Source: an uncultured Clostridia bacterium (lineage in GTDB: Bacteria > Bacillota > Clostridia > Christensenellales > Borkfalkiaceae). From it: a stretch of DNA of 41,271 nt. The notes beneath the pieces are model-generated. The model was given only the letters and a program-made list of their open reading frames with translations, did not search any database and was not told the DNA's origin. The stretch lies in the NCBI GenBank assembly GCA_944341075.1, contig CALVLV010000017.1:1-41271 (forward strand), read 5' to 3'. The translations under genes were made by a program, and so were the position numbers. The first letter of the stretch is position 1, and the number at the start of each line of letters is the position of its first letter. Positions 16,802 through 24,905 of this stretch are shown here, piece by piece.

Positions 16802-17023
16802 TCAGGCGGCCATTGCCACCATTATGTGCGAGGCTAACGTTCTGTCCAGGCACAGCCTGCCCTCCTTTACCAGCAGGATCACATTTCCGCCGTCAGAAGA
16901 GAGCACGGTGACCCGCGCGCCCGCGGTTATGCCAAGTTCTGAAAGGTGCCTTTTTACCCTGTCTTCGGCGCTTATCCTCTTTATCTCAACCGCCGCGCCC
17001 TGCGGTGCTATTGAAAGCGGCAT
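16802..17023 (-). CDS. FeoA domain protein (feoA2)
   Basis: A 73-residue FeoA-type protein (MPLSIAPQGAAVEIKRI, RVKRHLSELGITAGARVTVL, then DRTLASHIMV). It is more distant from the feoA1 type but keeps the LSELGI-x-GA core. AGGAG is 7 bases before the ATG at 17021-17023. It is first in the feo operon, directly after the strong promoter with DtxR-like sites. Two FeoA paralogues upstream of one FeoB are common in Clostridia; they may form a mixed complex. Confidence 0.9.
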   Translation of the reverse strand: MPLSIAPQGAAVEIKRISAEDRVKRHLSELGITAGARVTVLSSDGGNVILLVKEGRLCLDRTLASHIMVAMAA

Positions 17024-17152
17024 CTTAAAACTCCTTTTGTGTGCGATTTGCGTGCGATACCTGCCGTGAGCCGCCCGAGAACATGCGCTTTTTGCGCGCA
17101 CCGCCCCGGCCCGCATGCCGCACCTGTATATCATATGCCCGTACGTTAAAAA

Positions 17153-17241
17153 TTAACCAAGGTTTATTAACAACATTGATTATAATAACTAAAAACGCGT
17201 TTGTCAACTGTTTGAACGGAAAAATTAACCAAAGCTAATAA
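17153..17241 (-). promoter_or_regulatory. feo operon promoter with two DtxR-like sites
   Basis: On the minus strand TTGACA (17207-17202), a 17-base spacer and TATAAT (17184-17179) are full consensus. Two related sites flank it: TTAACC-aa-GGTTTATTAA (17153-17170), overlapping the expected start of transcription, and TTAACCAAAGCTAATAA (17225-17241), upstream of the -35. Both resemble DtxR/IdeR operators with TTAGGTTA-type half-sites. A DtxR-family gene lies 390 bases away, so iron-dependent repression is a reasonable inference. Confidence 0.7.
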
Positions 17242-17564
17242 AATTATCCGTCATGCCGCAAAGGGGCGGGGCAGGCGATAGCGTGACTGAGGGATTGTTT
17301 CTTATTTTGAGATTTCTCCATGCGCCGCCGAAGCTTCTTGCTGCGGCGGCTTAGTCGAAATGACGTTGAGGGGCTTATTCTTTGTCATTGGCGCTATTGC
17401 GCCGCCTGCGGCTCCCTACGAGTGAGCGGAATTATTCTTATATAGTCATTTCGACCAAGGGCGTAGCCCGCGTGGAGAAATCTCTGCCAGCCTCCCATAC
17501 ACGCAATGAAGGCATGGGGTGAGGGTATTCTTTACAAAGCAGGAAATTTTTCTCCATACAAAAA
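17242..17564. repeat. Gap with two GAGATTTC/GTCGAAATGAC repeats
   Basis: The stretch between the feo promoter and the dtxR terminator has no gene. It holds GAGATTTCTCC...GTCGAAATGAC at 17309-17364, with the stem CCGCCG/CGGCGG, and the reverse form GTCATTTCGAC...GGAGAAATCTC at 17445-17484. Confidence 0.6.
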
Positions 17565-17587
17565 GGCCCGCGCTGGCAAGCGCGGGC
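17561..17587 (-). terminator. Terminator of the DtxR-family gene
   Basis: On the minus strand GCCCGCGC (17587-17580) and GCGCGGGC (17573-17566) pair around TTGCCA, followed by CTTTTTG. It lies 42 bases past the stop codon. Confidence 0.75.
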
Positions 17588-17628
17588 TTCAAATCACTAT
17601 GATATCACTATATATTATATATATTCTG

Positions 17629-17997
17629 TTACTTTTTTGCGTTACCGATATATTCCTGCATCATTTTATAAGTTTCGGCCGATATAACGTGCTCCATTTT
17701 GCAGGCGTCGGCGTCGGCGACTTCGGGCGAAACGCCCATTCTGCCCAAAAATTCACGTATGGTGCAGTGCCTTTCGTACACGCTTTCGGCATAATTTTTG
17801 CCGCTTTCGGTGAGGTGGATGTGCATGCCGTCGGTCACTACGTAGCCGCGGGCGATGAGTATTTTTATAGCCTTCTGCACGGCGGGCTGCGAAACGCCCA
17901 CTGCGCGCGCCACGTCTATTCTGTGAACGGCGTCCTGCTTGCCGGAAAGGAGCAGTATAGTTTCAAGATAGTCCTCTATAGATTGGCTGTGCTTCAT
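17629..17997 (-). CDS. DtxR/MntR-family metal-dependent repressor
   Basis: A 122-residue short form of the family (no SH3 domain). Residues 5-65 form a winged helix (SIEDYLETILLLSGK, VHRIDVARAVGVSQPAVQKAIKILIARGYV, MHIHLTESG); residues 66-122 form the dimer and metal domain (YERHCTIREFLGRMGVSPEVADADACKMEHVISAETY), with the C-x2-E-H pattern of the metal site. Iron or manganese specificity cannot be decided from sequence, but its place beside a feo operon with two DtxR-like operators suggests Fe2+. A consensus promoter lies 60 bases upstream, and it has its own terminator. Confidence 0.9.
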   Translation of the reverse strand: MKHSQSIEDYLETILLLSGKQDAVHRIDVARAVGVSQPAVQKAIKILIARGYVVTDGMHIHLTESGKNYAESVYERHCTIREFLGRMGVSPEVADADACKMEHVISAETYKMMQEYIGNAKK

Positions 17998-18063
17998 ATA
18001 TCCCCCTCCGTACTTAAAATGATTTTTTCGCTGCGGCGCGGCATGCGGGTAAAACTTATTTAT

Positions 18064-18092
18064 ATTTTATCACAGCCGCGGGGCGTTGTCAA
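18064..18092 (-). promoter_or_regulatory. Promoter of the DtxR-family gene
   Basis: On the minus strand TTGACA (18092-18087), a 17-base spacer and TAAAAT (18069-18064) with TG one base ahead. The leader is about 60 bases. Confidence 0.7.
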
Positions 18093-18172
18093 GCCCGATA
18101 AAAAAGTGCATGGTTGCACGGCGGAATATCAAAACACCCGCACATATGCCCCGATCAATACAAAAAATCAGG

Positions 18173-19240
18173 TCATTCGGCAAGCTGTTTTTCACGCTCG
18201 GCCACGGTGAGCGCCTCCACCATCTGGTCTATGTCGCCCTGCATGAACGTGTCGATGGAATACAGCGAAAACCCTATGCGGTGGTCGGTCACGCGGCCCT
18301 GCGGAAAGTTGTATGTGCGTATGCGCTCGCTGCGGTCGCCCGTGCCTACAAGGCTCTTGCGGCGGCTGTCGTATTCGCTGCGGTTCTGCGAGCTGTAGTA
18401 GTCGTACAGGCGGGAGCGCAGTACCTTGAAGGCCTTGTCCTTATTTTTAAGCTGGCTGCGCTCGTCCTGACAGGTGACGACTATGCCCGTGGGAAAGTGC
18501 GTTATGCGTATGGCCGTCTCCGTCTTGTTTACCTTCTGGCCGCCTGCGCCGGACGAGCGGTACACGTCCACCCTTATATCTTCGTCGCGTATCTCCACGT
18601 CTACGTCCTCGGCCTCGGGGAGCACCGCCACCGTGGCGGTGGATGTGTGCACCCTGCCCTGCGACTCCGTTTCGGGCACGCGCTGCACGCGGTGCACGCC
18701 GCTTTCGAACTTTAAAAGCTTATAGGCGCCCTTGCCGCTTACGTTGAACACAACTTCCTTTACGCCGCCAAGTTCGGTCTGGTTGAGGTCGACCACCTCC
18801 GTTTTAAGGCGGTGCTTTTCGCAGTAGCCAAGGTACATGCGGTAAAGTTCTGCGGCAAACAGCGCGGCCTCGTCGCCGCCCGCGCCGCCGCGTATCTCCA
18901 CTATGCAGTTCCTTTCGTCGTTCTTGTCCTTGGGCAGCAGCAGTATTTTAAGCTCGCCCTCTATCTTCTCCAGCTGTTTTTTAAGCGACTGCGCCTCTTC
19001 CTCCATCAGCGCGCGCATCTCGGGGTCGGCCTCTCCCTTTGCCGCCTCCTGCGTAGACTTAAGGCTGCCTTCCGCCTTTTTATACTCGGCGTACTTTTCC
19101 GCCGTTTCGGCTATTTCGGACTGCTCCTTGGCTATCTTAGTCCATCCGGCGCTGTCGGCTATGACGGCGGGGTCGGCCATCTGCTCAGACAGCGACTTGT
19201 ATTTGTTGTAGATATCTTCAAGCTTTTCAAAAAATACCAT
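18173..19240 (-). CDS. prfA: Peptide chain release factor 1
   Basis: A 355-residue class I release factor reading UAA and UAG. The GGQ motif that triggers peptide release is at residues 233-235 (SSGAGGQKVNK). The stop-codon reading tripeptide of the P-x-T type is PET (189-191, in RVPETESQGR), and HTSTATVAVLPE follows; RF2 would have SPF. Length is normal. Only a weak GGAA precedes the ATG. PrmC, which methylates this GGQ glutamine, is the next gene upstream on the same strand, but a 535-base gap with repeats separates them. Confidence 0.96.
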   Translation of the reverse strand: MVFFEKLEDIYNKYKSLSEQMADPAVIADSAGWTKIAKEQSEIAETAEKYAEYKKAEGSLKSTQEAAKGEADPEMRALMEEEAQSLKKQLEKIEGELKILLLPKDKNDERNCIVEIRGGAGGDEAALFAAELYRMYLGYCEKHRLKTEVVDLNQTELGGVKEVVFNVSGKGAYKLLKFESGVHRVQRVPETESQGRVHTSTATVAVLPEAEDVDVEIRDEDIRVDVYRSSGAGGQKVNKTETAIRITHFPTGIVVTCQDERSQLKNKDKAFKVLRSRLYDYYSSQNRSEYDSRRKSLVGTGDRSERIRTYNFPQGRVTDHRIGFSLYSIDTFMQGDIDQMVEALTVAEREKQLAE

Positions 19241-19275
19241 ATATTTTTCCGTTAAAAGGTCTTTTACAAATCGGG

Positions 19276-19367
19276 CGGCACATATGCCGCGAATAAACGC
19301 AATACGGCCCGCAGCTCAGGCTGCGCCTGCAATGCCAAAAACGCAGATTGCCCGCCATATATGCCGC
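19276..19367. repeat. Two short palindrome units before prfA
   Basis: GCGGCACATATGCCGC at 19276-19291 and GCCCGCCATATATGCCGC at 19350-19367, each followed by (A)ATAAACGC. They belong to the family seen at 5065, 5122, 6021 and 14052. Confidence 0.55.
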
Positions 19368-19417
19368 AAATAAACGCATTTGCGCCGCATGCCGAATAAT
19401 TTAAAACAGATATTTAA

Positions 19418-19446
19418 GCGGCGGCGCGGCCCAGCCGCGCCGCCGC
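19418..19446 (-). terminator. GC hairpin, possible terminator after YqhQ-PrmC
   Basis: GCGGCGGCGCGGC and GCCGCGCCGCCGC pair over 13 bp around CCA. On the minus strand TTAAATATCTGTTTT follows, a broken T-run. It could end transcripts coming from the fused gene before prfA. Confidence 0.5.
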
Positions 19447-19461
19447 GCAACATTATTTTTT

Positions 19462-19551
19462 GAGATTTCTCCACTCGCTATCGCTCGGTCGTAAGGAGCG
19501 AAGCGACGGAATAGCTATTGTTCGCACTAAGTGCGCAATAGCGTCAATGAC
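19462..19551. repeat. GAGATTTC-type repeat
   Basis: Begins GAGATTTCTCCACTCGCTAT, continues through a hairpin ATAGCTATTG/CAATAGC and ends GTCAATGACA. It shares its first 30 bases with the copy at 23770. Confidence 0.6.
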
Positions 19552-19618
19552 ATATTATTTTTTTAAAATAAATTATGTTGCAAGGCGGGTTTCCAGTGCC
19601 AAAACACGCGGGGCAAAA

Positions 19619-19775
19619 ACTTAAGAGAAGCAATACTTCCAGCCCATAACGGGTTCAGAGATGCGAGCAGTACGCGGAGCCGGCGGAAGGCGCGAAGGAG
19701 TTTACTGAGACGTAAATGACTGAGCGCACCCGTAACAGCGACAATGTAATGCGACGCATATATGAAGCCGAGCGG
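19619..19775 (+). repeat. GA-stem element (copy 1)
   Basis: The unit runs from ACTTAAGAGAAGCAA to the stop codon of YqhQ-PrmC. Its core is GCGC (19690-19693), GAAGGAG, TTTAC, loop, GTAAA, TGACTGA, GCGC (19724-19727). Both helices pair perfectly, and GAAGGAG opposite TGACTGA gives two tandem G.A/A.G steps around A-T and G-C pairs. It aligns with copies at 30553 and 32836, with compensatory changes. Confidence 0.7.
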
Positions 19776-21599
19776 CTAAAACGCTATCTTTAAAAAGCGG
19801 TCTTTCCCCTCCATATCCTTCACCACAATGGCATAGTCACGCTTTTCGAATATGCGGAGCACGTCGGCGGCCTGGTCTTCGCCCACCTCTAAAATGAGCA
19901 TGCCGCCGCGGGCAACGTAGCGGTTGATGTCCTTGGCGAGGCGGCGGTAGAAGTCGAGGCCGTCCTCACCGCCGTCGAGGGCGATGCGCGGCTCGAAGTC
20001 CTTTACCTCGCGCGCGAGCGCGGCCACCTCTTCCGTGCGGATGTAGGGGGGATTGCACACTATAAGGTTGAACCTGCCGCGGATATTTTCAAACAAATCG
20101 GTCTGCACAAAGTGCACCACGGCGCTGTTTAAGTTGGCGTTTTCTTTGGCGAGCATCAAGGCGGCGTCGGATACGTCCGCCGCGGTGACGGAGATATTTT
20201 TGCCCGCGCAGCCCTTGGCTATGGCTATGGCAAGGCAGCCGCTGCCCGTGCACATATCAAGCACCTTGTCGCCCTCCTCCACCGCCTTTATGGCAATTTC
20301 GGCAAGCTCTTCGGTTTCGGGGCGGGGTATAAGCACCCTTTCATCCACCTTTATTTTGCAGCCGCAGAAGTCCACGTCGCCTATTATATACCACAGCGGC
20401 CTGCCCGTGAGGCGTTCGGCCACGATAGAGGCTATCTTTTTGCTCTCCGCGGGGGAAACTATGCGCTCCTGCGAAAGTTCGCTGCGGGATATGCCCAGCG
20501 TGAGCGAATATATCCACTCGGCGTCGCTTTCGTCTATTCCGTTTTCGGCAAAGAGTTTTTTGGTTTCGGCAAGCTTTTGCGAGAGTATGCCCGCCGTTAT
20601 AAATTCCGTTTCGGGCATTTCGGGGTCGGCATCCATTGCAAGCACCTTTTCAAACGCCGCTATGGCAACTTCGGCCATGCTTTCGTCCGGTTCGCGGGTG
20701 GTGAACACCTTTTGGATGAGAAAACCGGGCGCCTTGAATATGAGTGAAATTTTTCCGTTGAATTTTGCCACCAGCTTGAGCGCCTCGTACGAAACGCCGG
20801 CGATGACGGGCAGAAGAACAAGCTCTATGCCCAGCTTGGCAAGGAACTCAAGCGCGCCGTTTTCTATGCGGTGCACGCCTATGCCCCAGTTGACCAGCGA
20901 AATTACGAGTATGTTTATTGCAAGCACTATAAAAAGGAAGGACGTGCCGCAGCGCGCGTGCAGGCGCGAACACTTCATCACGTTTTCGGTGGTGAGCGGC
21001 AGTCCGCTTTCGTAACAGGTTATGGTCTTATGCTCGGCGCCGTGATACATATACAGCCTGCGTATGTCCTTTAAAATGAGGATAAGGCCGAGGTATGCAA
21101 AAAATATAACAAGTTTGAACACGCCGAGCAAAACGTATTCCCACGCGCTGCCCGAAAGTGAGGGAAACAGCTCCTTGAGGCCGCTGACGCCGAGGTTGGG
21201 CAGCACCATGAACAGCGCCACCGCGAGTATCACGCCCAGAAAGACCGATATGGTAGAAACTACCGTCATCAGGTTGATCCTGAACTTTTCGGCAAGCCAC
21301 TTTTCGAACCTGCCCGACTCCTCCTCTTCGCCGTAGACGGCAGCGGAACGCATCAACGTGCGCGTACCGCGCACAAGGCTTGCCACCATGTTTACAATGC
21401 CGCGCACGAAGGGTATTTTTGACGCGCGCGAAAGCGCGGGCGTGGTTTTAAGGCGCTTTGCCTCTACCTGTATCTGCCCGTCGGGGTCGCGCACGGCGGT
21501 AGCCATGCACGTCTTGCCCATCATCATAACGCCTTCAAGCACGGCCTGCCCGCCTATGGAGCAGGATATTTTCTTTTTCTTTTTTACTTTTTCTGCCAT
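19776..21599 (-). CDS. prmC: YqhQ (DUF1385) - PrmC fusion protein
   Basis: A 607-residue protein joining two families normally encoded by neighbouring genes. Residues 1 to about 300 are a DUF1385/YqhQ membrane protein (SIGGQAVLEGVMMMG, FVRGIVNM, four or so hydrophobic segments, MYHGAEHKTITCYE, CSRLHARCGTSFLF). Residues about 320-607 are PrmC/HemK, which methylates the glutamine of the GGQ motif of release factors: an N-terminal helical domain, RPLWYIIGDVDFCG, VLIPRPETEEL, SAM loop DMCTGSGCLAIAIA and NPPY at 516-519. The frame is continuous with no frameshift sign. The order rpmE, YqhQ-PrmC, prfA keeps the usual Clostridia cluster. The fusion would tether release-factor methylation to the membrane. 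Only a weak ribosome binding site precedes the ATG. Confidence 0.9.
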   Translation of the reverse strand: MAEKVKKKKKISCSIGGQAVLEGVMMMGKTCMATAVRDPDGQIQVEAKRLKTTPALSRASKIPFVRGIVNMVASLVRGTRTLMRSAAVYGEEEESGRFEKWLAEKFRINLMTVVSTISVFLGVILAVALFMVLPNLGVSGLKELFPSLSGSAWEYVLLGVFKLVIFFAYLGLILILKDIRRLYMYHGAEHKTITCYESGLPLTTENVMKCSRLHARCGTSFLFIVLAINILVISLVNWGIGVHRIENGALEFLAKLGIELVLLPVIAGVSYEALKLVAKFNGKISLIFKAPGFLIQKVFTTREPDESMAEVAIAAFEKVLAMDADPEMPETEFITAGILSQKLAETKKLFAENGIDESDAEWIYSLTLGISRSELSQERIVSPAESKKIASIVAERLTGRPLWYIIGDVDFCGCKIKVDERVLIPRPETEELAEIAIKAVEEGDKVLDMCTGSGCLAIAIAKGCAGKNISVTAADVSDAALMLAKENANLNSAVVHFVQTDLFENIRGRFNLIVCNPPYIRTEEVAALAREVKDFEPRIALDGGEDGLDFYRRLAKDINRYVARGGMLILEVGEDQAADVLRIFEKRDYAIVVKDMEGKDRFLKIAF

Positions 21600-21811
21600 A
21601 TTCTATATGCCGGCGACGGCGCAGTCCCCGCAGCTATTGCGGCCCGCAAAGACACGCAGTCCGCTTATATTGTATGCCGCGGCAGGGTTGTACCTGCGCC
21701 CGATGTAAAAAATATTCCGCAACCGCACGCGGCACGGCAAATCGCCGTCCGCTTAAAAATGCGGCCCTTAGCGCAATATTCTTGCGTATATTATTGCGTA
21801 TACCGAAAATA

Positions 21812-21840
21812 AGCGGCGCCAAAATAGTTTTGGAGCCGCT
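21812..21840 (-). terminator. Terminator of rpmE
   Basis: AGCGGC-g-CCAAAA (21812-21824) pairs with TTTTGG-a-GCCGCT (21828-21840); on the minus strand TATTTT follows. It lies 14 bases after the rpmE stop codon and partly separates it from the fused gene. Confidence 0.7.
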
Positions 21841-21853
21841 CTTTCCTACATTG

Positions 21854-22057
21854 TTACATATTGTATCTTTTCTTGAACTTGTCTACACGGCCGCCTGTAT
21901 CAACGAGCTTCTGCCTGCCTGTAAAGAAGGGGTGGCACTTATTGCAGATATCCACCTTGAGCGTTTCAACGTTTTTGGTGGTACCCGTCTTAAAGGTTTC
22001 GCCGCAAGCGCATACAACCGTTACTTCGTGATATTTAGGATGTATATCGGGCTTCAC
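21854..22057 (-). CDS. rpmE: Ribosomal protein L31 (zinc type)
   Basis: A 67-residue bL31 of the Cys-containing type: [19 protein letters not shown], a later [13 protein letters not shown] and KRYNM at the end. The CxC and CxxC pairs hold zinc. The second GTG (22055-22057) is preferred as the start: GAGGTG lies 6 bases ahead and the protein then begins like other L31 proteins, whereas the GTG at 22066 lies inside that ribosome binding site. Confidence 0.93.
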   Translation of the reverse strand: MKPDIHPKYHEVTVVCACGETFKTGTTKNVETLKVDICNKCHPFFTGRQKLVDTGGRVDKFKKRYNM

Positions 22058-22092
22058 TTTATTCACCTCGCGTTAGATTTCAATGCTAAATT

Positions 22093-22121
22093 ATTATATA
22101 TCATAATTTATGGGCAGTCAA
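22093..22121 (-). promoter_or_regulatory. Promoter of rpmE
   Basis: On the minus strand TTGACT (22121-22116), a 17-base spacer and TATAAT (22098-22093). Confidence 0.65.
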
Positions 22122-22300
22122 TCATTTTTCCGCCCGCCGCCCAAAATAATTTTTTTGCCTGCTTGCGCGCCCGCCCGCATGGTAGCCTGCCGCCGCTTTT
22201 TTATGCCTTGCCGCCGCAAAATATGTGCCTTGCGCGGCGTATTTTACAAAAAAATGCAAATTGCGCGCCAAAAGCTGCACTTTTTTTTACCGCCTTTTAG

Positions 22301-22329
22301 TTGCCTTTGGCAAAAAATATTAGTATAAT
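22301..22329 (+). promoter_or_regulatory. Promoter of the dehydrogenase gene
   Basis: TTGCCT (22301-22306), a 17-base spacer and TATAAT (22324-22329). Transcription would start near 22336, only a few bases before the ATG at 22340, so the mRNA is leaderless or nearly so. Confidence 0.6.
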
Positions 22330-22339
22330 GAAAGCAGAA

Positions 22340-23359
22340 ATGGATAACTGGATTTTAAAAAACACCGCGATGCTTGTCAACGACCCCGTAAAGGAGCAGC
22401 CCGTTGCGGCAGACGAGGTGAAGGTAAAAGTTACTTATGTGCTGGCATCCAACTACGATGCAGTGCTGTATTCGGGCGACGGCGGGGCGAAATATCCCAA
22501 GACGATAGGCCGCTTTGCCGTGGGCAGGGTGACTGAGGCAGGCGCCGGGTGTTACGGTGTAGAACGCAATATGCGCGTTCTGCTTCAGCCGACGCGCAGT
22601 TGCGGCAACTGCCTTGAATGCAAGACGGGCAAGGAAGAATACTGCTCCTCCCCGGCAATAGCGGGCAGGGACTTTGACGGCTTTTTGCGCGACTTTGTTG
22701 TGTGCAAATATACTGACGTGGCGCCGCTGCCCGATTCGGTGGGCGACACAGAGGCGCTGTGCACCGAGGCGGTGGCGCTTGCCGAAAAGGTGTACGACAG
22801 GCTGGAACTGCCCGCGGGCAGCAGGGTTGCAGTGATAGGCGGCAACTTTGCCGGCAACATAATGGCGCAGGTGCTGCAATACCACAAGCTTATACCCATT
22901 GTTATAGACAACAGCCCCGTGGCGCTTGACAAGGCGCGCGGCTGCGGGATATACTACTCTTTTGCCGCCGACGACGACCTGCACGAAAACATAAAAGAGG
23001 CCACCAGCGGTATGCTGTGCGACGCGGCGATATATACCACCTGCTCAAGGCTTGACCCCGCGCTTACAATACGCGTGCTTTCAGAGGGCAAGCAGGCAGT
23101 GCTGGCGGGTTTTGCACCCATATCGTTCAACATACCCGCGCGCGAACTGTGCGAAAAGAACGCCTCGGTATTCTGCGCCATGAACGGCTACGGCTATACA
23201 GACACGGCCATAAACCTTCTGGTGCACAAGGCTGTAGATATTTCGGTATTCGAAAAAGAGACGCTTACCGAGTTCGACCCCAACGCCATATACAAGACTT
23301 TGGGCGACGTGAGCACCGTGCGCAGCGGCAAGATGACGATATTTAAGTTGATAATCTAA
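22340..23359 (+). CDS. Zinc-type medium-chain dehydrogenase
   Basis: A 339-residue protein of the medium-chain dehydrogenase/reductase superfamily. The structural-zinc cysteines are all present (C88, C91, C94, C102 in CGNCLECKTGKEEYC), and the nucleotide-binding Rossmann turn is VAVIGGNFAGNIMAQ. The catalytic-zinc ligands are less clear: the usual GHE segment of the N-terminal domain is replaced around KYPKTIGRFAVGRV, so it may act without catalytic zinc. The substrate is unknown. The ATG at 22340 is chosen because the upstream ATG at 22328 lies inside the -10 box; no Shine-Dalgarno is present. It is a single gene followed by a long structured intergenic region. Confidence 0.82.
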   Translation: MDNWILKNTAMLVNDPVKEQPVAADEVKVKVTYVLASNYDAVLYSGDGGAKYPKTIGRFAVGRVTEAGAGCYGVERNMRVLLQPTRSCGNCLECKTGKEEYCSSPAIAGRDFDGFLRDFVVCKYTDVAPLPDSVGDTEALCTEAVALAEKVYDRLELPAGSRVAVIGGNFAGNIMAQVLQYHKLIPIVIDNSPVALDKARGCGIYYSFAADDDLHENIKEATSGMLCDAAIYTTCSRLDPALTIRVLSEGKQAVLAGFAPISFNIPARELCEKNASVFCAMNGYGYTDTAINLLVHKAVDISVFEKETLTEFDPNAIYKTLGDVSTVRSGKMTIFKLII

Positions 23360-23363
23360 AGAG

Positions 23364-23690
23364 TTCACGAATTTGACGGCGGGCCGCGCCGTTAAAATTC
23401 CGTGAGTTTGAGGGGCCTTTTCGCGCGTCGTGCGACAACAACCGACGCGCTCGGCGGGACGAACGAGCCGCTTCATAACACAACGGGCACCCGTTGTGTG
23501 TGGCGAAGTGAGATGAGTGAGCGCATACGTCCTTGCGCGAACGGTGACCGCGTGAGGAGCGCAAGCGACGCTACTTTGCGGAGGGTTCCCTTTGGGAAAC
23601 CGCAAAACCGCCATGTTTTTACCTTAATGGCGGTGAGACGGTGACACGGGCAAACAAAGTGCGACCGTAGCGAAGGGGTTCGGTTACACG
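23364..23690 (+). repeat. Structured element sharing its first stem with the five-stem family
   Basis: Starts TTCACGAATTT, stem ACGGC/GCCGT, AAAATTCCGTGAGTTTGAGG, matching the head of the elements at 30191 and 38640. It then holds several perfect stems: GCGCGTCG/CGACGCGC, ACAACGGG/CCCGTTGT, CTTGCGC/GCGCAAG, CCGCCAT/ATGGCGG, and an outer pair CGCTAC/GTAGCG. It follows the dehydrogenase stop codon by 4 bases. Confidence 0.55.
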
Positions 23691-23713
23691 TCAAAAAATC
23701 TTTCCGCAATACA

Positions 23714-23808
23714 GCCTCCTCTATTAGGGGAGGTGCCGCGGCCGCAGGTCGCGGCGGTGGGATTTTTTTGAGATTTCTCCACTCGCTATCGCTCGGTCGA
23801 AATGACAA
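23714..23808. repeat. GGGAGG/GAGATTTC repeat (copy 2)
   Basis: GCCTCCTCTATTAGGGGAGG, a second stem GCCGCG/CGCGGC, CGGTGGGATT, then GAGATTTCTCCACTC and GGTCGAAATGACA. It is collinear with the copy at 13247. Confidence 0.7.
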
Positions 23809-24051
23809 GGAGGAACGCCACACCATTCGTACCCCTCCGTCTTGCCTTCGGCAATCCACCTCCCCTTAGGCAGGGGAGGCACGGTATAAGGCAAGTTTCC
23901 TCCACTCAGGCAGGGGGGGGGGACTTGGGCGCGTAGTGTTGCCCGCTTAATTTAATTGCTTACCGCTTATCACCCATCACGCTTGCCGACAGGCAAACTC
24001 ATCACTAATTCAAAATTGCCCCGCATATATGGCACGATCAACATAAATTAC

Positions 24052-24075
24052 AGCCGCACAAGGGCGGCTTTTTTA
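24052..24075 (+). terminator. Small intrinsic terminator
   Basis: AGCCGC and GCGGCT (24052-24057, 24064-24069) followed by a T-run, 40 bases before the HAD phosphatase gene. Confidence 0.5.
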
Positions 24076-24116
24076 AACGATATTTTACAGAAAGAAAAAA
24101 TTTTTTAACAACATTT

Positions 24117-24905
24117 ATGAACATAAAATGCATTGCAAGCGACCTTGACGGAACGCTTCTTCCGCCAACCAAAATAATGCCCGCGGAGATTTTTCCGCTG
24201 ATAGACGAAATGTACCGCCGCGGCATAGTATTCACCCCGGCAAGCGGCAGGCAGCTGCCCAACCTTAAAAAACTGTTTGCGCCCGCGCTTGAAAAAATTG
24301 CCATAATTGCAGAAAACGGCGGACTGTGCTGGCACGAGGGGAAGGTGATATACTGCAACCCCACCCCGGCAGACGACATACTGTATGCGCTTGACATAAT
24401 AAAGCGCGAAAAAGACCTGTTTCCGCTGTGCAGCGGCGTAGACTGCGCCTTTTACGATGACGGCGACCCCGAATTTGAAGAAAAGGTTGCCCTTTCTTAC
24501 TCCTCGGCAAAGCGTGTGGACGACATTGAAAGCGCCGTGCGCAACAACACCATACTTAAAATTTCGGTATGGGACAAGCAGCCGGCGGCCGAACATGCGG
24601 CGGGCGTGCTTATACCCGCCATAAAGGGCCTGCGCACAAAGGTTTCGGGCTACGACTGGCTGGACGTGTGCACCCCCACCGCCAACAAGGGCGAGGCGCT
24701 TAAAGCGCTGCTTGAACGCATAGGCGCCGCAAGAGGGCAGTGCGTGGCGTTCGGCGACCACATGAACGACCTTGAGATGCTCGAGGCGAGCGGGCAGGCC
24801 TACGTGACGGCAAACGGCTTCCCCGAGCTGAAAAAGGCCATACCAAGCATTATACCTTCCAACGCCGAATCCGGCGTAATACGCAAAATAAAGGAGCTTT
24901 TATGA
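24117..24905 (+). CDS. Cof-type HAD hydrolase
   Basis: A 262-residue HAD-superfamily phosphatase of the Cof (C2B cap) type, acting on small phosphorylated metabolites such as sugar phosphates or nucleotides. The nucleophile D9 and general acid D11 are in SDLDGTLL, motif II is TPASGR, K in ANKGEALK (motif III) and motif IV is AFGDHMNDLEML. Length is normal for the family. It overlaps yfcE-like by ATGA, so the two are co-translated. The substrate cannot be told. Confidence 0.92.
   Translation: MNIKCIASDLDGTLLPPTKIMPAEIFPLIDEMYRRGIVFTPASGRQLPNLKKLFAPALEKIAIIAENGGLCWHEGKVIYCNPTPADDILYALDIIKREKDLFPLCSGVDCAFYDDGDPEFEEKVALSYSSAKRVDDIESAVRNNTILKISVWDKQPAAEHAAGVLIPAIKGLRTKVSGYDWLDVCTPTANKGEALKALLERIGAARGQCVAFGDHMNDLEMLEASGQAYVTANGFPELKKAIPSIIPSNAESGVIRKIKELL

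Larger units (their letters stand above)
19241..19618. other. Noncoding gap with several repeats
   Basis: This part of the gap between prfA and the YqhQ-PrmC gene has no gene. It holds the short palindrome units at 19276-19291 and 19350-19367, a perfect 13-bp GC hairpin at 19418-19446, a GAGATTTC-type repeat at 19462-19551, and from 19569 a fragment GTTGCAAGGCGGGTTTCC that matches, inverted, the end of the five-stem element. Confidence 0.6.
23360..24116. other. Noncoding gap rich in hairpins and repeats
   Basis: No gene is seen in 757 bases. In order: a highly structured stretch (23364-23690), a GGGAGG/GAGATTTC repeat (23714-23808), the unit CTCCCCTTAGGCAGGGGAGG near 23863, a CCCCGCATATATGG relative of the short palindrome (24020) and a small terminator (24052-24075). 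Confidence 0.6.

Noticed and set aside
18668-18676. Unusual PET in place of PAT/PVT in release factor 1
   Set aside because: The RF1 motif is P-x-T; PET keeps the fixed residues and I believe it is common in Bacillota, so this is not an anomaly.
23402-23644. 80-codon plus-strand ORF after the dehydrogenase gene
   Set aside because: It lies entirely within the nest of inverted repeats and has no ribosome binding site.
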